DNA of 64,000 nucleotides from Myxocyprinus asiaticus. Taxonomy: Eukaryota > Chordata > Actinopteri > Cypriniformes > Catostomidae. The notes beneath the pieces are model-generated. The model was not told the origin of the DNA, ran no database searches, and was given only the letters and a program-made list of their open reading frames with translations. Below, piece by piece: positions 47,517 to 61,580 of this stretch. Every line of letters starts with the position of its first letter. Position 1 is the first letter of the stretch. A program made the translations under genes and the position numbers. The stretch is taken from the NCBI RefSeq assembly GCF_019703515.2, contig NC_059379.1, positions 25,608,380 through 25,672,379 of the forward strand. Reading direction: 5' to 3'.

Positions 47517-49207
47517 GACTTAGGTCCTATGCCTATTGAAAACAATCAAACATTCTTTTTTCTTAAAACAGATTTTGTGCAGAACGGATTGTGATGAATA
47601 ATTCAGCGTCAGAAGATGAATGAAGATGTAAAAATCACACACTGATAGCTTGAGGTTGTTCTTATCACAAGAGAGGTTCTCAGCTATAGAAGAATCACGG
47701 AGCTGAGCACCAGTTTTAACAAGACAAATGAGGTCTTTCACAGCTCTTTCAAATCAGGCCTCAGAGTGGACCAGCGTTTACAGCGGGTGGTCCAAAACTT
47801 CACATTTCAAAATGTCAGATCTTAGTACTTAGAGCTGCAGATCATTCCAGACAGTCTGCCTTCTTCCAAGTCTTGATTTCCCATAGGATCTGTAGTCCTG
47901 ACATGCTTAAGCTTTCCCAATCATTTAAGCCAATATTGTTGTTCTCTGCTATCAAAGGCACCATTGCTCCCTGTTTCATCCACTTTCTCTCTGCCTCTTA
48001 CCTGCACTAAAGCTGAAATGTTTTGCAAACCTTTTACATAATGAATGACAAATGCTAAAAGTAATTTTAAGAATCAGATGGTCCCCAGGAAGATGGAGTG
48101 ACATTAAATACTAGTAATTCTGAGGTTCATATCAATGATAGTTTAACCGCAAGTGTGTAATTTCACCAGACCAGACTGTTGATGCTGCAGGCAATGAGTG
48201 GGAGTGCAGATTTTAGTGACTTTCCCTGAGACTTGCTGAGGTCAAAGTGGACTACTTTATGTCAGGCATTGTTCGGCAAGATGTTGTCCCCAAGGTTACT
48301 TATTTATCGAGAATGACAACTATTCACAGTCACATGTACACAAGAGGATTCTCTGTTCATCACCTGCCTGTAAGCATTCAATATTAGCTTTGCCACAACC
48401 ACAGTGCCATAATTCAGGAAAAAAAAAATAGTGGAAATGGAAGGAGGCTAATTTTTATTTATTTATTTTTTTAATGATCCTTCTCAATAACGGCTTACCA
48501 AGTGGGATTTGTGTGGTTGTTAAAGCAATCCTTTGAATAATAACTAAAGTGTATCCAACAGAGAGCTGTGTTTGCTTGTTTCGCAGTACGTATGGATGCA
48601 TGCACACCAAATCCATTTATCTTATCTGACAGCAGTGTGATAAATGTCACTTATTTTCATGTATTTAATCGAGCTGTAAGACACTAGGGTGGAATCCTAT
48701 GACATAAAAACACGCATAAACACATTTGTCATCATTGGACCCCAGGTGGCCAGGTTTGACTGACTGATGTGCAGATTAAATATATGTGTTTAGTTCACTG
48801 TGTGTTACAGAATGTATCCTCCCACCCTGGAGCAGCGTCAAGTGCAGCTCTGTCCTGATCAACCCACACACAAAAGCTGATCCCTACGTGTTTGATTTGG
48901 TGAAGATAAACACAAGGCCGGCAGCTTGAGGAGAGAAAGCGAGATCAGGCTTATCTTGCTGAACAGATCCTCACACTGCATGTTTATCTAAACTCGCAGA
49001 AACATGTGATGAGTTGATTCATCCAGCTGTGATGATTAGGATTTTTGTCATAATTTCTGGTTGGTGTTTATTGCTCTGAGGATATCTATGAACTGAGGCC
49101 AATATGTGGCATTTAGCTGGATGTCCAAGACCCATCCAACACATCCATCACAGCAAATGTAACCTCTGCTTTCTGACAGATAACCTAATTTGTGTCTTCA
49201 ACTGTAA
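47517..49207. other. Intergenic, nothing recognised
   Basis: No exon or repeat boundary is identified. The segment 48820-48960 is less AT-rich than its surroundings and could be conserved non-coding DNA, but I cannot show it. Confidence 0.45.
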
Positions 49208-49490
49208 TTAATGGAATAAGACAGGAATAGTTCACCTAAAAATTAAAATTCTCTCATCCTTTTCATCAAACTTACACTTATGCCATCTCAAACTCATATG
49301 ACTTTCTTACTTCTGTGAAGATATTTTGATGGAGATGCAGTGCAACGGAGCATGAAGATAATCCCAAAATCTTGAGTGGTTAAATCCATGTCGTCTGAAG
49401 TAATGCTATTGTTTTGGTTGTAAAACAGACCAAAATGTAACACCTTTTCCACTATAAATTGTGATATCTACATCCTTCTTGGCATGACAT
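49208..49490. mobile_element. TTAA-target palindromic element, partial
   Basis: Diverged left half of the family at 61581-62240 (GGAATAGTTCACCTAAAAAT through TGGTTAAATCCATGTC). The right half is missing. Confidence 0.6.
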
Positions 49491-49673
49491 ATTATATATG
49501 TATAATATAATTTTATTTTAGATGTGTCTCTGGTGACCAATTTTTTTTAGAGAGCTTTTAAAAGTAGGGATTTGACAACCAAGTAGCTCCCATTGAGATG
49601 AATGGGAATGCTAAGGGATAGCTCTCTCCTGGTATTATAGATATTTTTGGATTTATCAGCCAAAATGATTAAA

Positions 49674-49825
49674 GGGATAGTTCACCCATAAATTAAATTT
49701 TTGTCATAATTTACTCACCCTCATATTGTTCCAAACCCATATAAGTTTTCTTCTTCTGTGAAACAGAATATATGGTTTTAGGTAGTGTTAGTTTCAGTCA
49801 CCGTTCACTTTCATTTTATCTTTTG
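49674..49825. mobile_element. TTAA-target element fragment
   Basis: AGGGATAGTTCACCCATAAA after TTAA, then the related CACCCTCATATTGTTCC variant. It ends abruptly. Confidence 0.6.
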
Positions 49826-52800
49826 TAAGACCTCACATTAGTGAGAAGTTTATTAGCGTGTGTTCTTACGTCCTATTACATTTTTTTTCTGCTTGCAGTA
49901 AACTTTAATGGCTTATGCCCACCATACATTATGCCATTATTAAAAGTTTGCCAAGGCATATACTTCATGATTCTTTGGAGTAATATCTCTAAAAGATTGG
50001 AACCTTTTTGCCCTTTTCCCAAGTAATGTTTTGTCAGGCACTCAACATTGTGTGGTTTCTCATGAGACATTTGTTATTGAGAAGGCACTGACATCTTTAT
50101 TATAAACTCCCCACAGGAAATAAGACAACCGCCTCTGTTTAGGGATTTCCAATTGTCAGACGTTAATTTCTCTAAAAAAGCTCAATTTGAAAGTTTTCTC
50201 ATTTTGAGTATTGCACCACATATTCTTTTGCATCATCATTTATTTCTTTGTGTTTTCTCCTTACAGATCGTTCATGAGTCTCTTATCTCCCGAACACTAA
50301 ATGCCTGTGGCAGCACTAAACAGACAGTGTGCTTGTGCTGAGAGATAAAAATAATAATAAAAGAGATTTAAGACCAAAACACATTTACTTCCCTGGTTTG
50401 GGGCAAGGGGCATTCTGTTGTAAAAGAGAAATGTGTTCACGTCTTCACTCAAATGGACCTTGCATGTTTTGGGAATAAATAAGATGAGCATTGTATGTCA
50501 TGTTATGTTTTTATGGGTTACCTTTCATTGGGAAACTATTTTTACACTGACTTTTGAACATGAATGTATTAATCTCAGGCTTGGGCATAAATTTCAGGCA
50601 TTACTCTTGTTGAGATATATCCAGAGAGAGAGAGAGTATAAATAGGAGATGGACCACTTATAGATAAATGAAAGAAACTGCAACATTCAATATGGGGGCT
50701 GAAAGAAAGAACGTCCCGCCTTTCAGTTAAAGAGCATTTTTGTTTGAGGCATCGTCTGTATTTTTACTTAATGCATGCACATTAGGAAGACCAGCCTCAA
50801 CATTTTTGTAGCATGATTTGAGTGTATGAAGGAAAATGTATGATTCCATTTGTAGCAGGGTGAGCAAGAGACAGACACAGTGGGTGTGGTGTCAAGCCAC
50901 AAAGAGGCATTTATTGAAACATAGAATGTTCATAAATGGGGAAAATAGTGTCCAGGGGGAAAGGTGATCAAAACAAAGGGGAATCAAAGATGGAGAGTAT
51001 GCTAATATTACTCTCTCAAAGATGGAGAGTATGCTAATATTAGGTGTTCGAATGGTTAGAACAATGTTACAAAGTGAATGTTGAAAATGTTTTACCTTTT
51101 GTCTTAATTTTTTATTTTTTTAGATATTACTTATTTTTGGGTGGTAGAGGGGAATTTGTTAAAGCCAGGTAATAAACAACACCGAAGGGGTTTTGTTGCT
51201 AAGTAGATAAAGTTAATCATCAGTAGTAAATCACAATTTCATATTGATGCAAATCTTATGTGAAAATGCTGCCTGACCTTGCTTCAGAAGGAGCAGTTCA
51301 TGCACAGTACATTGCGTGAATTCATGCGCACAGGAACAGATCGTTTTCCATTTTATATAAATGTTTTACTATAAAGTTTTCCAACCTTTTCTCTGTTCTG
51401 ACAAAATGAACTTCTATCCAAGCTTCTTGCATTATTAAGTAGTTATGTGCAACAAAAAAATAAAAATAAAAAAAACCTGTAAGAGCACCGTAAAATATAT
51501 AAATCTGATATGAGCGGATACGTTGTTATATAATACATACAATGCCATTCTAAAATAACATTTAAAAAGACTACTTGAGTTGATTTTCTATCCCCTTTTT
51601 CTTTCTCCCTTTCTTGTGCATCATTCATATATTCCATATGACGATAAGACATAAAATATTGTCAGTTGTGATAATGCCAACAGTAGCTATTTGGCTTTGT
51701 AAGGCAATGTTTTGTGTCATTGCTGAACAACAAACACATTTGACCTGTAATATTTTAATTCATATTGTGATTATTTCAGATGGCAAAGGCTTTGAAGAAG
51801 GTACTAGTGTGGGAGTACTTATTAAAATATTGCCAGTGAAAGCACAATGTCAAATCTGTTACAAAATAATCAGCATGGGAGCATGTTCATTTTGTTATAA
51901 AGTTTAGCACTATTTTACATTGCGTGAAAAGATTTTTATTCATATTATAGATTTTAAAAACTGTCGGCCAATTAACCAGCTGTCGGCCTGTTTTCCCATC
52001 TTTGTTTTTGGAACAGCAAAACCCACTATCGGTGGAGACTAACCTCTAATCTAAACTTTTACTATAGTGCATGACATGTAAGGCGATACATTTTAATGTT
52101 TGAATAGCATAACCAACTACATTTACAAGCTTGTTCAAGCACATTCAAAATGCACGGTAGTGCAACAAAGAGACGTTTCACCTCGGAAACACAGACTTGC
52201 CGTAAGGGGACTTTGGATTCATCTCTGTGTTTCTGCTTAAATGGGAATCTTTAATTGAGTGGATTTTTCCTTAAAGCCAGGCCACCAGAGATAGGGGTGA
52301 AATTGATATGATTTATTAGACATTTTGAACAACAAACAATGAACAACATTTAATTTTCCCTTAAATGCAGTGTAAATGTTAATTTAATTGGGTTGAAGTG
52401 TGAAATTCAACACTTCACCGCTACATGCACAAGTTTAATTACAAAATTTTAGTATGATTATGCATTGATCTGTTTTGAATACTTTTAGCAAGCTGACGTT
52501 TAATGAGTCTTCAGAGGTAAGCTCTTCATTTATTTGGGGACTAGGGGATCTGAACATGCATAATAACTTCATAAATATGAAAGGCATTTATTGTACAGTA
52601 TGTATTCATATCCACACATAGTTTACCCAAGGATCAAGTTGTTTTGAATTAGCAGCACCCAATGCAATTAAGATCCTCCCATACGCCTCGGAGAAAAATA
52701 TCTGTGTGTCAAGGACGTGCGTCAACCCCCATCAGAAACGGGGCGAAGGTCTGACATAATGAATTTTCAGCCAGCAGTTCTGGGAGACCTAACTGTCAGA

Positions 52801-54392
52801 TACTCACCTGGACCATCGTAAACAGGATTCACTTCCAAAGACAAGCCTGCTTTGTTTTGCCACACCAAGCTCACTCACCACCTGGAGATGTCTAATTGTC
52901 GAATAAACCCACTGACAGTCCTGCAGACATACCGTCTATCACATTTGTCCTCAGACTAGCATGCACTCAAGACTGGTGGATTTGGCAGGTTCAAAGGACG
53001 AGAGACATTTGTAGTGCTTCTCGAATCCCTAAGGCTTGCCAGTAAAGATTCTTGGACTTGGCCTCATTCACAAAATAACACAGCATTTAAAGAGCTCTAC
53101 TGACAGCCAATAAATGGATACTGGCATATATGAGTGAGGACATTCCTGGTCCTTTTTCAAAGTGCATTACTGACTCTATGTCAAGACTTTAAGCATGGCA
53201 AACTGGAGGCAACAGTAATGCTCTAAATTTCTTCACAAAGAAAGCTAGTGATGACACTTATTCCACACATACTCTGTGTCTGCCTGAGAAAAAGCATATC
53301 GTCGCTGTCCGATGAAAAACACGTATCTCCACTTTTGGCAATTTTTACTTTTTACCATAGACAGAATGCACCGAATGACCTCTTCCTACTGTTCGAATTG
53401 TGCATCGAAATGACCAATGAAAGGATGTTTAATCAGGTTATCTGTTTAACAAGTATCTCCACTGGCTTTGAGAAGTGTCCATCAAAACTGCATATATCCC
53501 GCCCTTATGTTTTGAAGAGTGTCAACTAATTTACCTCAGCTGTCTGGCTGAAGTGTAGTGAAGAGTTTGCCTACATTGTGCTGGCTCTGTGATTTCCCTG
53601 ACAACCAAAGCCATTCATGCTTGCACGATGTCAGGTGGCTTTAAAAAGTAGACTATACCAGCCGTATACGGTTACCAGGTTTCCATCTTCGCGAAATCGC
53701 GAGTGAAAGTTAATTCTGACAGGCAATTTATGCTTTGGACAAGGAAAATGCATCTCGAAACCGAACTGTCCACTCAATAACTGGACTAGAATCCCTAGTC
53801 ATAAAACTGATTTCGATCTAAAATAGTAAGTTAAAGCTCGGATTATATCCAAAATTAATTATCTTGCAGTTGATAACCTATACCAACTGAATTCTGGGAA
53901 CACGAAGAGTTCGACTTGAGTCTGTAACTGAACAAGCGCCATTGGAACCCATGATAAGAAAACCGTGTATGTCCACATTTGCTAATGAAAATCCAATTAA
54001 AATATAGAATAATTCACTAACAGATGTGTAATGATTGAATTCTATTTATGGTGCTAAATGTGACTAATTATGTTATTTCGATTCATTTTGTAAGATTGTT
54101 TATGAGAAAAAGAGTTTTTCCATGCTCTTGAATAAATTAATTTTTTGGAGATAAGTGCTTTTCATCAGACACTGACAATATACTGTATATAAGGGCAGTG
54201 AATCGATTCATTTTAAAAAACTAATTAATCACACAGTTTTCTGTGATTAATCATGATATGGTACATTATGCATTACAACAAACATAAAAAAATCATTATA
54301 AATGTATTTACTTTATACGTTGTCTCAAAGAACTTGAGAAATTGGTTAGTCATCATATATTTTAATTATTTAAATATGTACATGGTAAAATG

Positions 54393-54433
<41 letters not shown>

Positions 54434-54854
54434 TTTTTGGCCGATAGAGTTAAAAAGACACATTTTTACAGGTATTAATCTTTGATACAAGTATATGTAT
54501 ACTTGCCATTAAATTAGTCGACATGTTGTAATTAAAATTTGAGTAAAATCCTTTGCCATTTTCCAGTGGATTTTATTTTTTTACTAATAGGATCAAATGG
54601 GCAGATTCAATTCATATCAAACTTTATTGGCAAACTTAAGTGTGCATTGCCAATGCATTATTAGACACTATATACGGTATACAGGTATAAAACATACTGA
54701 ATGTTGAAGTTTAATTTTCTGAAATTTAAAATCTCAAAACTATTATTTTCTCTGGCTTCTGTTCAGTCTCTACAAGTTGAAAGTCCAGGTACTTCTCAGT
54801 CTCTATCGTTCACATGCTGGGTCTCTTTTTCGCGGTTTTGCTTTTGACACTGGT
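49826..54854. other. Intergenic, no gene supported
   Basis: Mostly AT-rich unique-looking sequence. It includes a 27-bp direct duplication at 50984-51042, possible LTR-like sequence near 50860-50960, a stretch of less biased composition at 52640-53540 without a convincing exon, and a (TA)n run at 54398-54424. Confidence 0.45.
50984..51042. repeat. Tandem duplication, 32-bp period, two copies
   Basis: TCAAAGATGGAGAGTATGCT plus AATATTA occurs exactly at 50984-51010 and 51016-51042. Confidence 0.9.
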
Positions 54855-55079
54855 TCAAATGAAAGTGAGTGAGCATTTTCGGGTGATGTGAAGAGATATG
54901 GCAGCTTGCCCGTATCTCTCGCACGTCTGGCTCACCGCTTGTTGGTGAAGTCTCCATTCTCTGTGCAGTAAATCCGCTCCTGTGTTTATTATGCCTGGAA
55001 CATATGACACACAATCAATTTCTGTGCAAGGATGTGCTGTCAAGTCGAGCATGTTCCTCCTGAAAATGTATGTATGCAA
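54855..55079 (-). pseudogene. DIRS-like retrotransposon RNase H remnant
   Basis: On the minus strand SYVPGIINTGADLLHREWRL followed by QTCERYGQAA resembles the VPG...N.GAD.LSR and EW.L...V...I..R.G segments that end the reverse-transcriptase/RNase H polyprotein of DIRS-type elements. Only this short piece survives, and no flanking repeats are seen. Confidence 0.5.
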
Positions 55080-58000
55080 GTTTTAGCAACAGAAGGTGGG
55101 GAAAAAATATTAGTGAAGTTTCGCCCTTTGTACAAAGGTGCCTGGGTTTGTGGCAGGCAGCAGATGCCCTAACCCAACCCCCACCTTCATCAGAGCCTGT
55201 AAGACCGAGTAGCTTGCCAGGAACAACTCTTTCACCTTCGTGAGAAGTTTCAGGGAGTTAAAAAAAAAGATACTGCATTAATTGCGTTACAATTTTTTTT
55301 AACGCTTTAAACAAAAAATATACTCTAAAAAATGCTGGGTTATTTTTCAACCCAAAAGCTGGGTTGGGCCTGTTGGGTCATTGTATTGGGTTATTTTGAA
55401 TAGTTTTGGGTAGTTTTTGTGTAACCCAGCAGGGTCATTTTCACTGACAGTTGAAACTATACACCCCTTCCCCCACCCCAATGCAACAACCAGTTGTGGC
55501 AGCAGAACAACCCAGCTGATGAAGTAAGGGAAATTTTTTCCACCACTGTAGGGGTTATAACACTTTATCACTACCTTGGACGGCTAAAAGTATGACAGGA
55601 CCAAAGTCCCCACCTCTCAGCACAATTAATTCCAGTACTTAATAAGTATTTTTTTTTTTTTAACTCTCTTGCGTATTTGTGTTTTCTTTCTTCAGGATAG
55701 ACTGGTAAAAGGAGGCTCTAGGAATCAATCTGGACACGGTAGCTCCCCAGAGCGTGATATCTAAGAGTGGTTTGAACTTAGCTTACCCCCTTTCTCCCCA
55801 GCCTGCAAGACAAATGGAATGCCCCTACTTCAAGTTAATGACACAAGTTTAATTTGCAGTGTTACCTTATTTAGTAACTCTTGTTTTATTTTTATGAAAC
55901 TTTAATAAACAAAATAAAAATATATATACTGTGTATATATAATAATTATCAAAATGCAGCAATGATACCAAACACTTAGTTCCTTTATGAAAGGCCCAAG
56001 AATGAAGATTAATAAAGTATCAGTCTGTTATTTCACAGTTTGTTTTTCAAAGAGCAATTCAAATGCAGTATTCAATCAAAAAACAATTCAAATGTAGTGC
56101 TCAGACAACAAACAACTGAAATGTCAATCAGCAATGTTCAATAAACATCACAAACCCATCAGAAAACATCTTTTGGCATTTGACAACATACCTGGGTTCA
56201 ATACACAAAGGTAAGGAGACTTGACTTTACCGCACTAATGAACTGGACTGGAAATGGAATGTCCTAGTATGGCAGGGTAATCTGCTTTCAATAAACAGCA
56301 ACCTGTATAAAGTTAGAAAGTCTTTCTTCCCAAAATCTGAGAAAAAACAAAACAAAACAAAAAACAGTTAGTAATGAAACAAACAAAGGAATGTCTACTT
56401 AGAGGCTTTTACTTAAGGATAGTCCTTATCACGACACCACTGTGAGGAAAGTCTGTAAAGAAAAAAAAAAAACAAAACAACTCAGATGTTTCAATCACAG
56501 TGAAAGTTATTCCTTGATCACAGTTAAAAAAAAAAAAAAAATGTTATTTTATGTGACACAGGTTCAGATCATAGTTCAAAGAGTTTGTGCAATGTTTTAA
56601 TCAGGGAGAGAATTTTCCTGCACACTCAAAAAAAAAAAAAAAAAAAAAAAATGCGATGTGTCCGAAACGTGGGACTCACAAAAAACAAAAAAACAAAAAC
56701 AAAAACAAAAAACAGTGGCAGTATCAGTTCAGCACAGTTCCTTCAGAGAGATTGGTACTGAAAAAATTTATATACATCCAAAAATCACCCTCTTATAAAC
56801 CCAAACAGATATCAATCTTAGCGTTTAATAGTCCATATGCTTTCACTTGTATCAGTGGCAATTAAGCTCAAAGTCACAGTCACACAGTTTGGCCAAAAAG
56901 AAAGACGAAGCTTCAAAAAAACTCACAAATCAGCTCTGCACATACTCGGGATCACAACGGCACTTTCCGCCATTTTGCGATACACGCGAAGCATGTTGGT
57001 TCATTTCACTCTCCCAGTCGTTCCTTCAAAATACTTGACAGCACAAGTTTGGTCCAACCTCTTTTCGGCTCTCATCGACCCTTGTCAGCACTGTCCAAAG
57101 AAAACGGGAAATGAGCCCCTTTTTTTCTCTTAGAGCTCTCTTCACTCTGAAAGCATGCTTCTCACATGTCTCATCTCCTCCGACACTGCCCTCCTTCTCT
57201 TCCTCTTTTCGCCCCAGGGGAAAAAAACATCCCTGCTTCAGCATCACGGAGTGGTCAGGTACCCGATTTCAAAATAAAAGTTCTCACGTATACTGTGGTC
57301 CACCACAATGAGTTACCTGACGCAGGATTTTTGGATCATCTTCAGGAGTAAGCAGTTCTCAGCATGGAAACATTGGAGGATTTATTCGGTGAAATAAGGT
57401 TTGTGTCAGTGTATTTATCTAAAATATAATTACCGTACACCAGAAAGTGCAAAGATACCGTTTCATAATCAGAACTGGACAGCTCATATGACATCAACTC
57501 TTATTAGATTTCATGCTAGCTTCATGAGATTTGGCTTTGCTAGACTGTAATATCCACAGGACGCTGAATAGGTTAATTTACTTTTTCTCCTCAAACCATT
57601 TTCTGTGGAGAGAAATAATATTAAGGATGAACACAAGGATGGAGTGGATGGAAATACTGTATATTAGATGGAAAGATCAATAACATAACATTAAGCACCT
57701 AAAATTTGAACATGGATGGGAACTGCTTAAATAAATAATTATATAATATTAAAAAATGATGATTCTTTCTTTTTGACTTTTCTGGTTAAATTGAAAGTAA
57801 TGCAATGTCAGCACCAATGGTTATTTTCATGGCAAAAACAGAGTAGATTAAAGTGCAGTGACAAACAATAAAATACAAACAAACAAACAAACTATTAAAG
57901 CACTGTACCAATGCACAGATTTTAAAAAATAAAATATATTTTATTTAATACCATATTCACCAAATGTTTGAATGGGTGGGCAAGACTCACATTTGGGTGG

Positions 58001-59247
58001 GCTCCGCCCACGCCTGCCCATGCCTACATCTGGCCCTGCTTGGTTGGGTTTGCTACATGCTTGCTTTATCTTTATGTAACTTTACTATATGTTGCATCAC
58101 TGTGCTTTTGAACATTCTAATATTTGTTTTATGACAATGTGATATTGTTTGTGAGTATCATGCCTTAGTATGGCCCGTCAGCTGTGTATTTCTTTACACA
58201 GTGCATAAATCAGCAAATAAAGCAATCATTGAAGCTGAACAACAACAACAAGCCAAATCTCACCTCTAACACCGACACACAGCTCCCAGCTTGGCAAGAA
58301 AAGGTTAGAGCAATTAACTGAGTCATTGTCATCCCAGGACCCTGTAATTATCAGTGCACATTTTCCTGATATACGCCATCCACCTCACAGTGTGGGGCAA
58401 ACATGCATTATGATGACTAAGTTTTGAGCCAACAAAATGGATGAAAATTCAGTGACTTAAATTATAAGGATTTAGCAGAACACAATAATTTAATGTTTCT
58501 AGCCTCCATACTTCAGCATTTGTACCAGAAATAAAGCCCTGTTTCTGACATTACTGATAGGTTTGTTGGAAAAATAACCTTTGGCAAGCACTGTTTTACC
58601 AGACACTATTGTGAGGGGCTTAGCTTGCTGGTCAGGTTTCAGAACATTCAGCCACCATGTACCTTAGTTATCTTGCCCATCCCAACTTGGCCTTCATGAA
58701 AGGGCATAGTAAGACAAGAATATTGATAGGCCTGCACAGCATCCCGAGACAACGTTTGAAGGGCCAAACAGAACTGAGAGCTTTGCTATGCTGTGTTTAA
58801 AAATATTATTCCTATTTTCTCTAGCCCTCGAAGTTGTTCTTGCTTCACTGCTCTCTGCATCAGACACTCCATGATAAATAAGCAAGAAAAGTATTTTGCT
58901 ATTTGCTTTTCTGATAATAAACGTAAATTTTTTAAATACAACATTCTGACCAAAAACTAAACAAAAAATTCTGACCACTGTGTAATATGACCAAACTGGT
59001 TCCATCAGTCATGAAGTGCATTGATTTAAGTTTCAGATGTGCATGTATTGCAGATACATTCGTGTATTCATATCACTTTGTTTTTTCTCTCAAGGTTGAT
59101 TTTAATCAATAATAATCATAATATCTGACCAAATATCAGACCCACTTGTCATTACATTCTTACTGTAGCATTAGTGAGCTTATCTTTTTTTATTTTTATT
59201 ACAAAATAAAATAATCATTTAATTTATAAACTAGTATAAAGGATTTT
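55080..59247. other. Intergenic, repeat-rich, no gene supported
   Basis: Includes a block built on GCTGGGTTATTTTTCAACCC near 55330-55520 (a common fish repeat style), A-tracts at 56461-56472 and 56629-56651, and a stretch around 56900-57310 with more balanced composition and short open frames on both strands but no recognised protein. Confidence 0.45.
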
Positions 59248-59560
59248 GGTAACACTTTACAATAAGGTTCCATTTGTTAACATTAGTTAACAACATTAGT
59301 CAATATGTACTAATAATGCGTAATACTTTTACAGCATTAATTAATCTTAGTTAATGTTAATTTCAACATACACTAATACATTTTTTATAAACATTAGTTA
59401 ATGCTCTATGAACTAATCTGAACTAGCCTAGCAATTAATAACTTTATTTTTATTTACTAACATTAACAAAATTAATGCTGTAAAAATATATTGTTAATTG
59501 TTTGTTCATGATACCTAATGCATTAACTAATGTTAACAAATGGAACCTTATTGTAAGGTT
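59248..59560. mobile_element. Palindromic non-autonomous repeat
   Basis: The left half GGTAACACTTTACAATAAGG, then TTCCATTTGTTAACATTAG, is mirrored by CTAATGTTAACAAATGGAAC, then CTTATTGTAAG, at the right. About 310 bp, no coding region. A partial copy lies at 23703-23797. Confidence 0.78.
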
Positions 59561-61576
59561 TGACCAGGATTTTCTTATTTCCACATTTTTAGCAGGGTTT
59601 TAAAGCATGTTGCTTTATTACGATGCAATTGTGTTTTTATAACACTGTTATAATGGTGATCTTTTAACTGTGGTGTTTTTAATTTAGTTCAAAGTTAGTT
59701 GGTTTTGTTTTATTCATGTCTGGTTTTACTAAAATAATTCTGAAAGCCATTAATTATATAAGATGTATGCATTAGATGTGTTGAAGAAAAGTTCAGCATA
59801 TTTGTTCTTTATATTTGTTTTATTTTGTTATTCTGAATCTGTGTTACATGAATGTGACATTATAATGACATATCCTCTGACATTCAGAAGCTCAATGATC
59901 CAGACGTCTCCCAATCAAGCCAGAGAAGGTCCCTGTCCTCCCTCTCCCAGATTAAAGGAAGAAGCTTTTAGATACAGCCAAAGCAGCCATGCATTAACTC
60001 TGTGACACGAGGCTCTCTCTGGGAACAGGCACATTGTGATTGCCGTGGCTAAGAGGCTGCCTCTCTTTTCAATCCAGGCCCCTTTTGGCTGCCAGTGAGA
60101 TCAAGGCATCCCAGATTTATGAGCATGGTGAGAAATGGATGGCTAATTCAATCAAGTCTATTATTCCTCAGGCTCAGCACTGTTATCTGCAGACCCTGTG
60201 CAGGCGTTTTGATGCATAGCTTTTCTTCTGTACATACCACCCCTCTGAAATCAAAAGGGGCCTATGGTCCAGGAAGAGGATGAATAAGTTACTGTTTTAA
60301 GGGAGAGGGATGAAGGCATAGGCTCTCTTTTCCAGTGACTGACAGCATTCCCGCTATACCCCAGCTGGGATATGCAAGGAGCTGAGATGTTGTTTACTGC
60401 CACAGTGGATTTTCAGGTGCTGCTGGGATGGTTGGGGTGTTAGTTGAATGGAGGGACAAACGAGGAAGTAATGGTAGAAGTGATGAAGGTTTCAGTTGCC
60501 TATTTGCTTTAGGCCAATCGCAGGATAAAACAAGACCATAACCATCATAGACATTGAGGGGGACATGTGAGATTAATGTCAACCGATGTGGATTTTTCAA
60601 TGGGCAATTCTTAAACCATTACTAGAGCTGTCAAATAAATAGTTAATTTAATGTGATTTAAATACAAAATAACATATCATAATATTTATAATTAAAAGTT
60701 TTTTTTTTGTTGTTGAAATTAACATCATTGATTCATTGATGAGCAAGTACACCAAATCTGTCTTCCAAATCATGTATTTGCCTTACCCCAATTCACTATG
60801 GTAGGCATTTAATAATGATTTATATTTTAGAGCTGTTGGGATGGATTTTTTGTGTTAAATTGCATACTTCCGTCAGTCATCCGTGCGTGTTTACGTCATG
60901 TCCGTAAATAAAGAAAAGAAGGTCCAGCTATACAGCGTGTGTCTATGTGTGGTGATAGTTGTGGTAGTGGTTTGAAGCTGAAAGCTTGTAGCCAGAGGTA
61001 GGTAGAGAAGCCAAAAACTGTACTCAAGTAAAAGTACAATTACTTTAAAATAAAATTATTACTCAAGTAGAAGTAAAAGTGCTAACATAAATAATTACTT
61101 GAGTAAGATTAAGAAAGTACTCAATTAAAGGAGTACTCAAGTAATGAGTAACTCGTTACTTTCACAAATGACATAATGGACGTTAACTCCCTACATTCCA
61201 TTACATAATACACATTTAACATGTATTACAGAATTATTATTATTATTATTATTATCATTATTATTATTAATGGAAATTCTGTCATCATTCACCATCATCT
61301 TGTTCCAAACCCGTATGACTTTCTTTCTTCCATGCAACACAATAAGGAGATTTTAGATAGTATTTTAGCCTTGGTCACAATTTACTTTCAGTGAATGTTT
61401 TTTTTTATTTTTTTATATGTATATTTTGAAAGTGTATGGTGACTGAGACTGTCAATCCCTAACATTCTGTCTAACATCTTTTGGGTTCCACAGAATACAG
61501 AAGGTCACACAGGTTTGGAACAACATGAGGGTAGGGAAATGATGACGGAATATTAAATTATGGCTGAGCTATCACT
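59561..61576. other. Intergenic
   Basis: 59875-60260 is less AT-rich and could be conserved non-coding DNA; no exon is supported. 61015-61170 is a repeat built on ACTCAAGTAAAAGTA. 61270-61570 shows both halves of a diverged palindromic repeat (TTGTTCCAAACCCGTATGAC and GTTTGGAACAACATGAGGG). Confidence 0.5.
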
Positions 61577-61580
61577 TTAA

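Noticed and set aside
54253..54447. Small plus-strand ORF
   Set aside because: AT-rich low-complexity ending in a (TA)n run; no conservation signal.
56837..57351. Possible exon cluster with several short frames on both strands
   Set aside because: No recognised protein, no consistent splice pattern, and flanked by A-tracts; could be an unidentified repeat.
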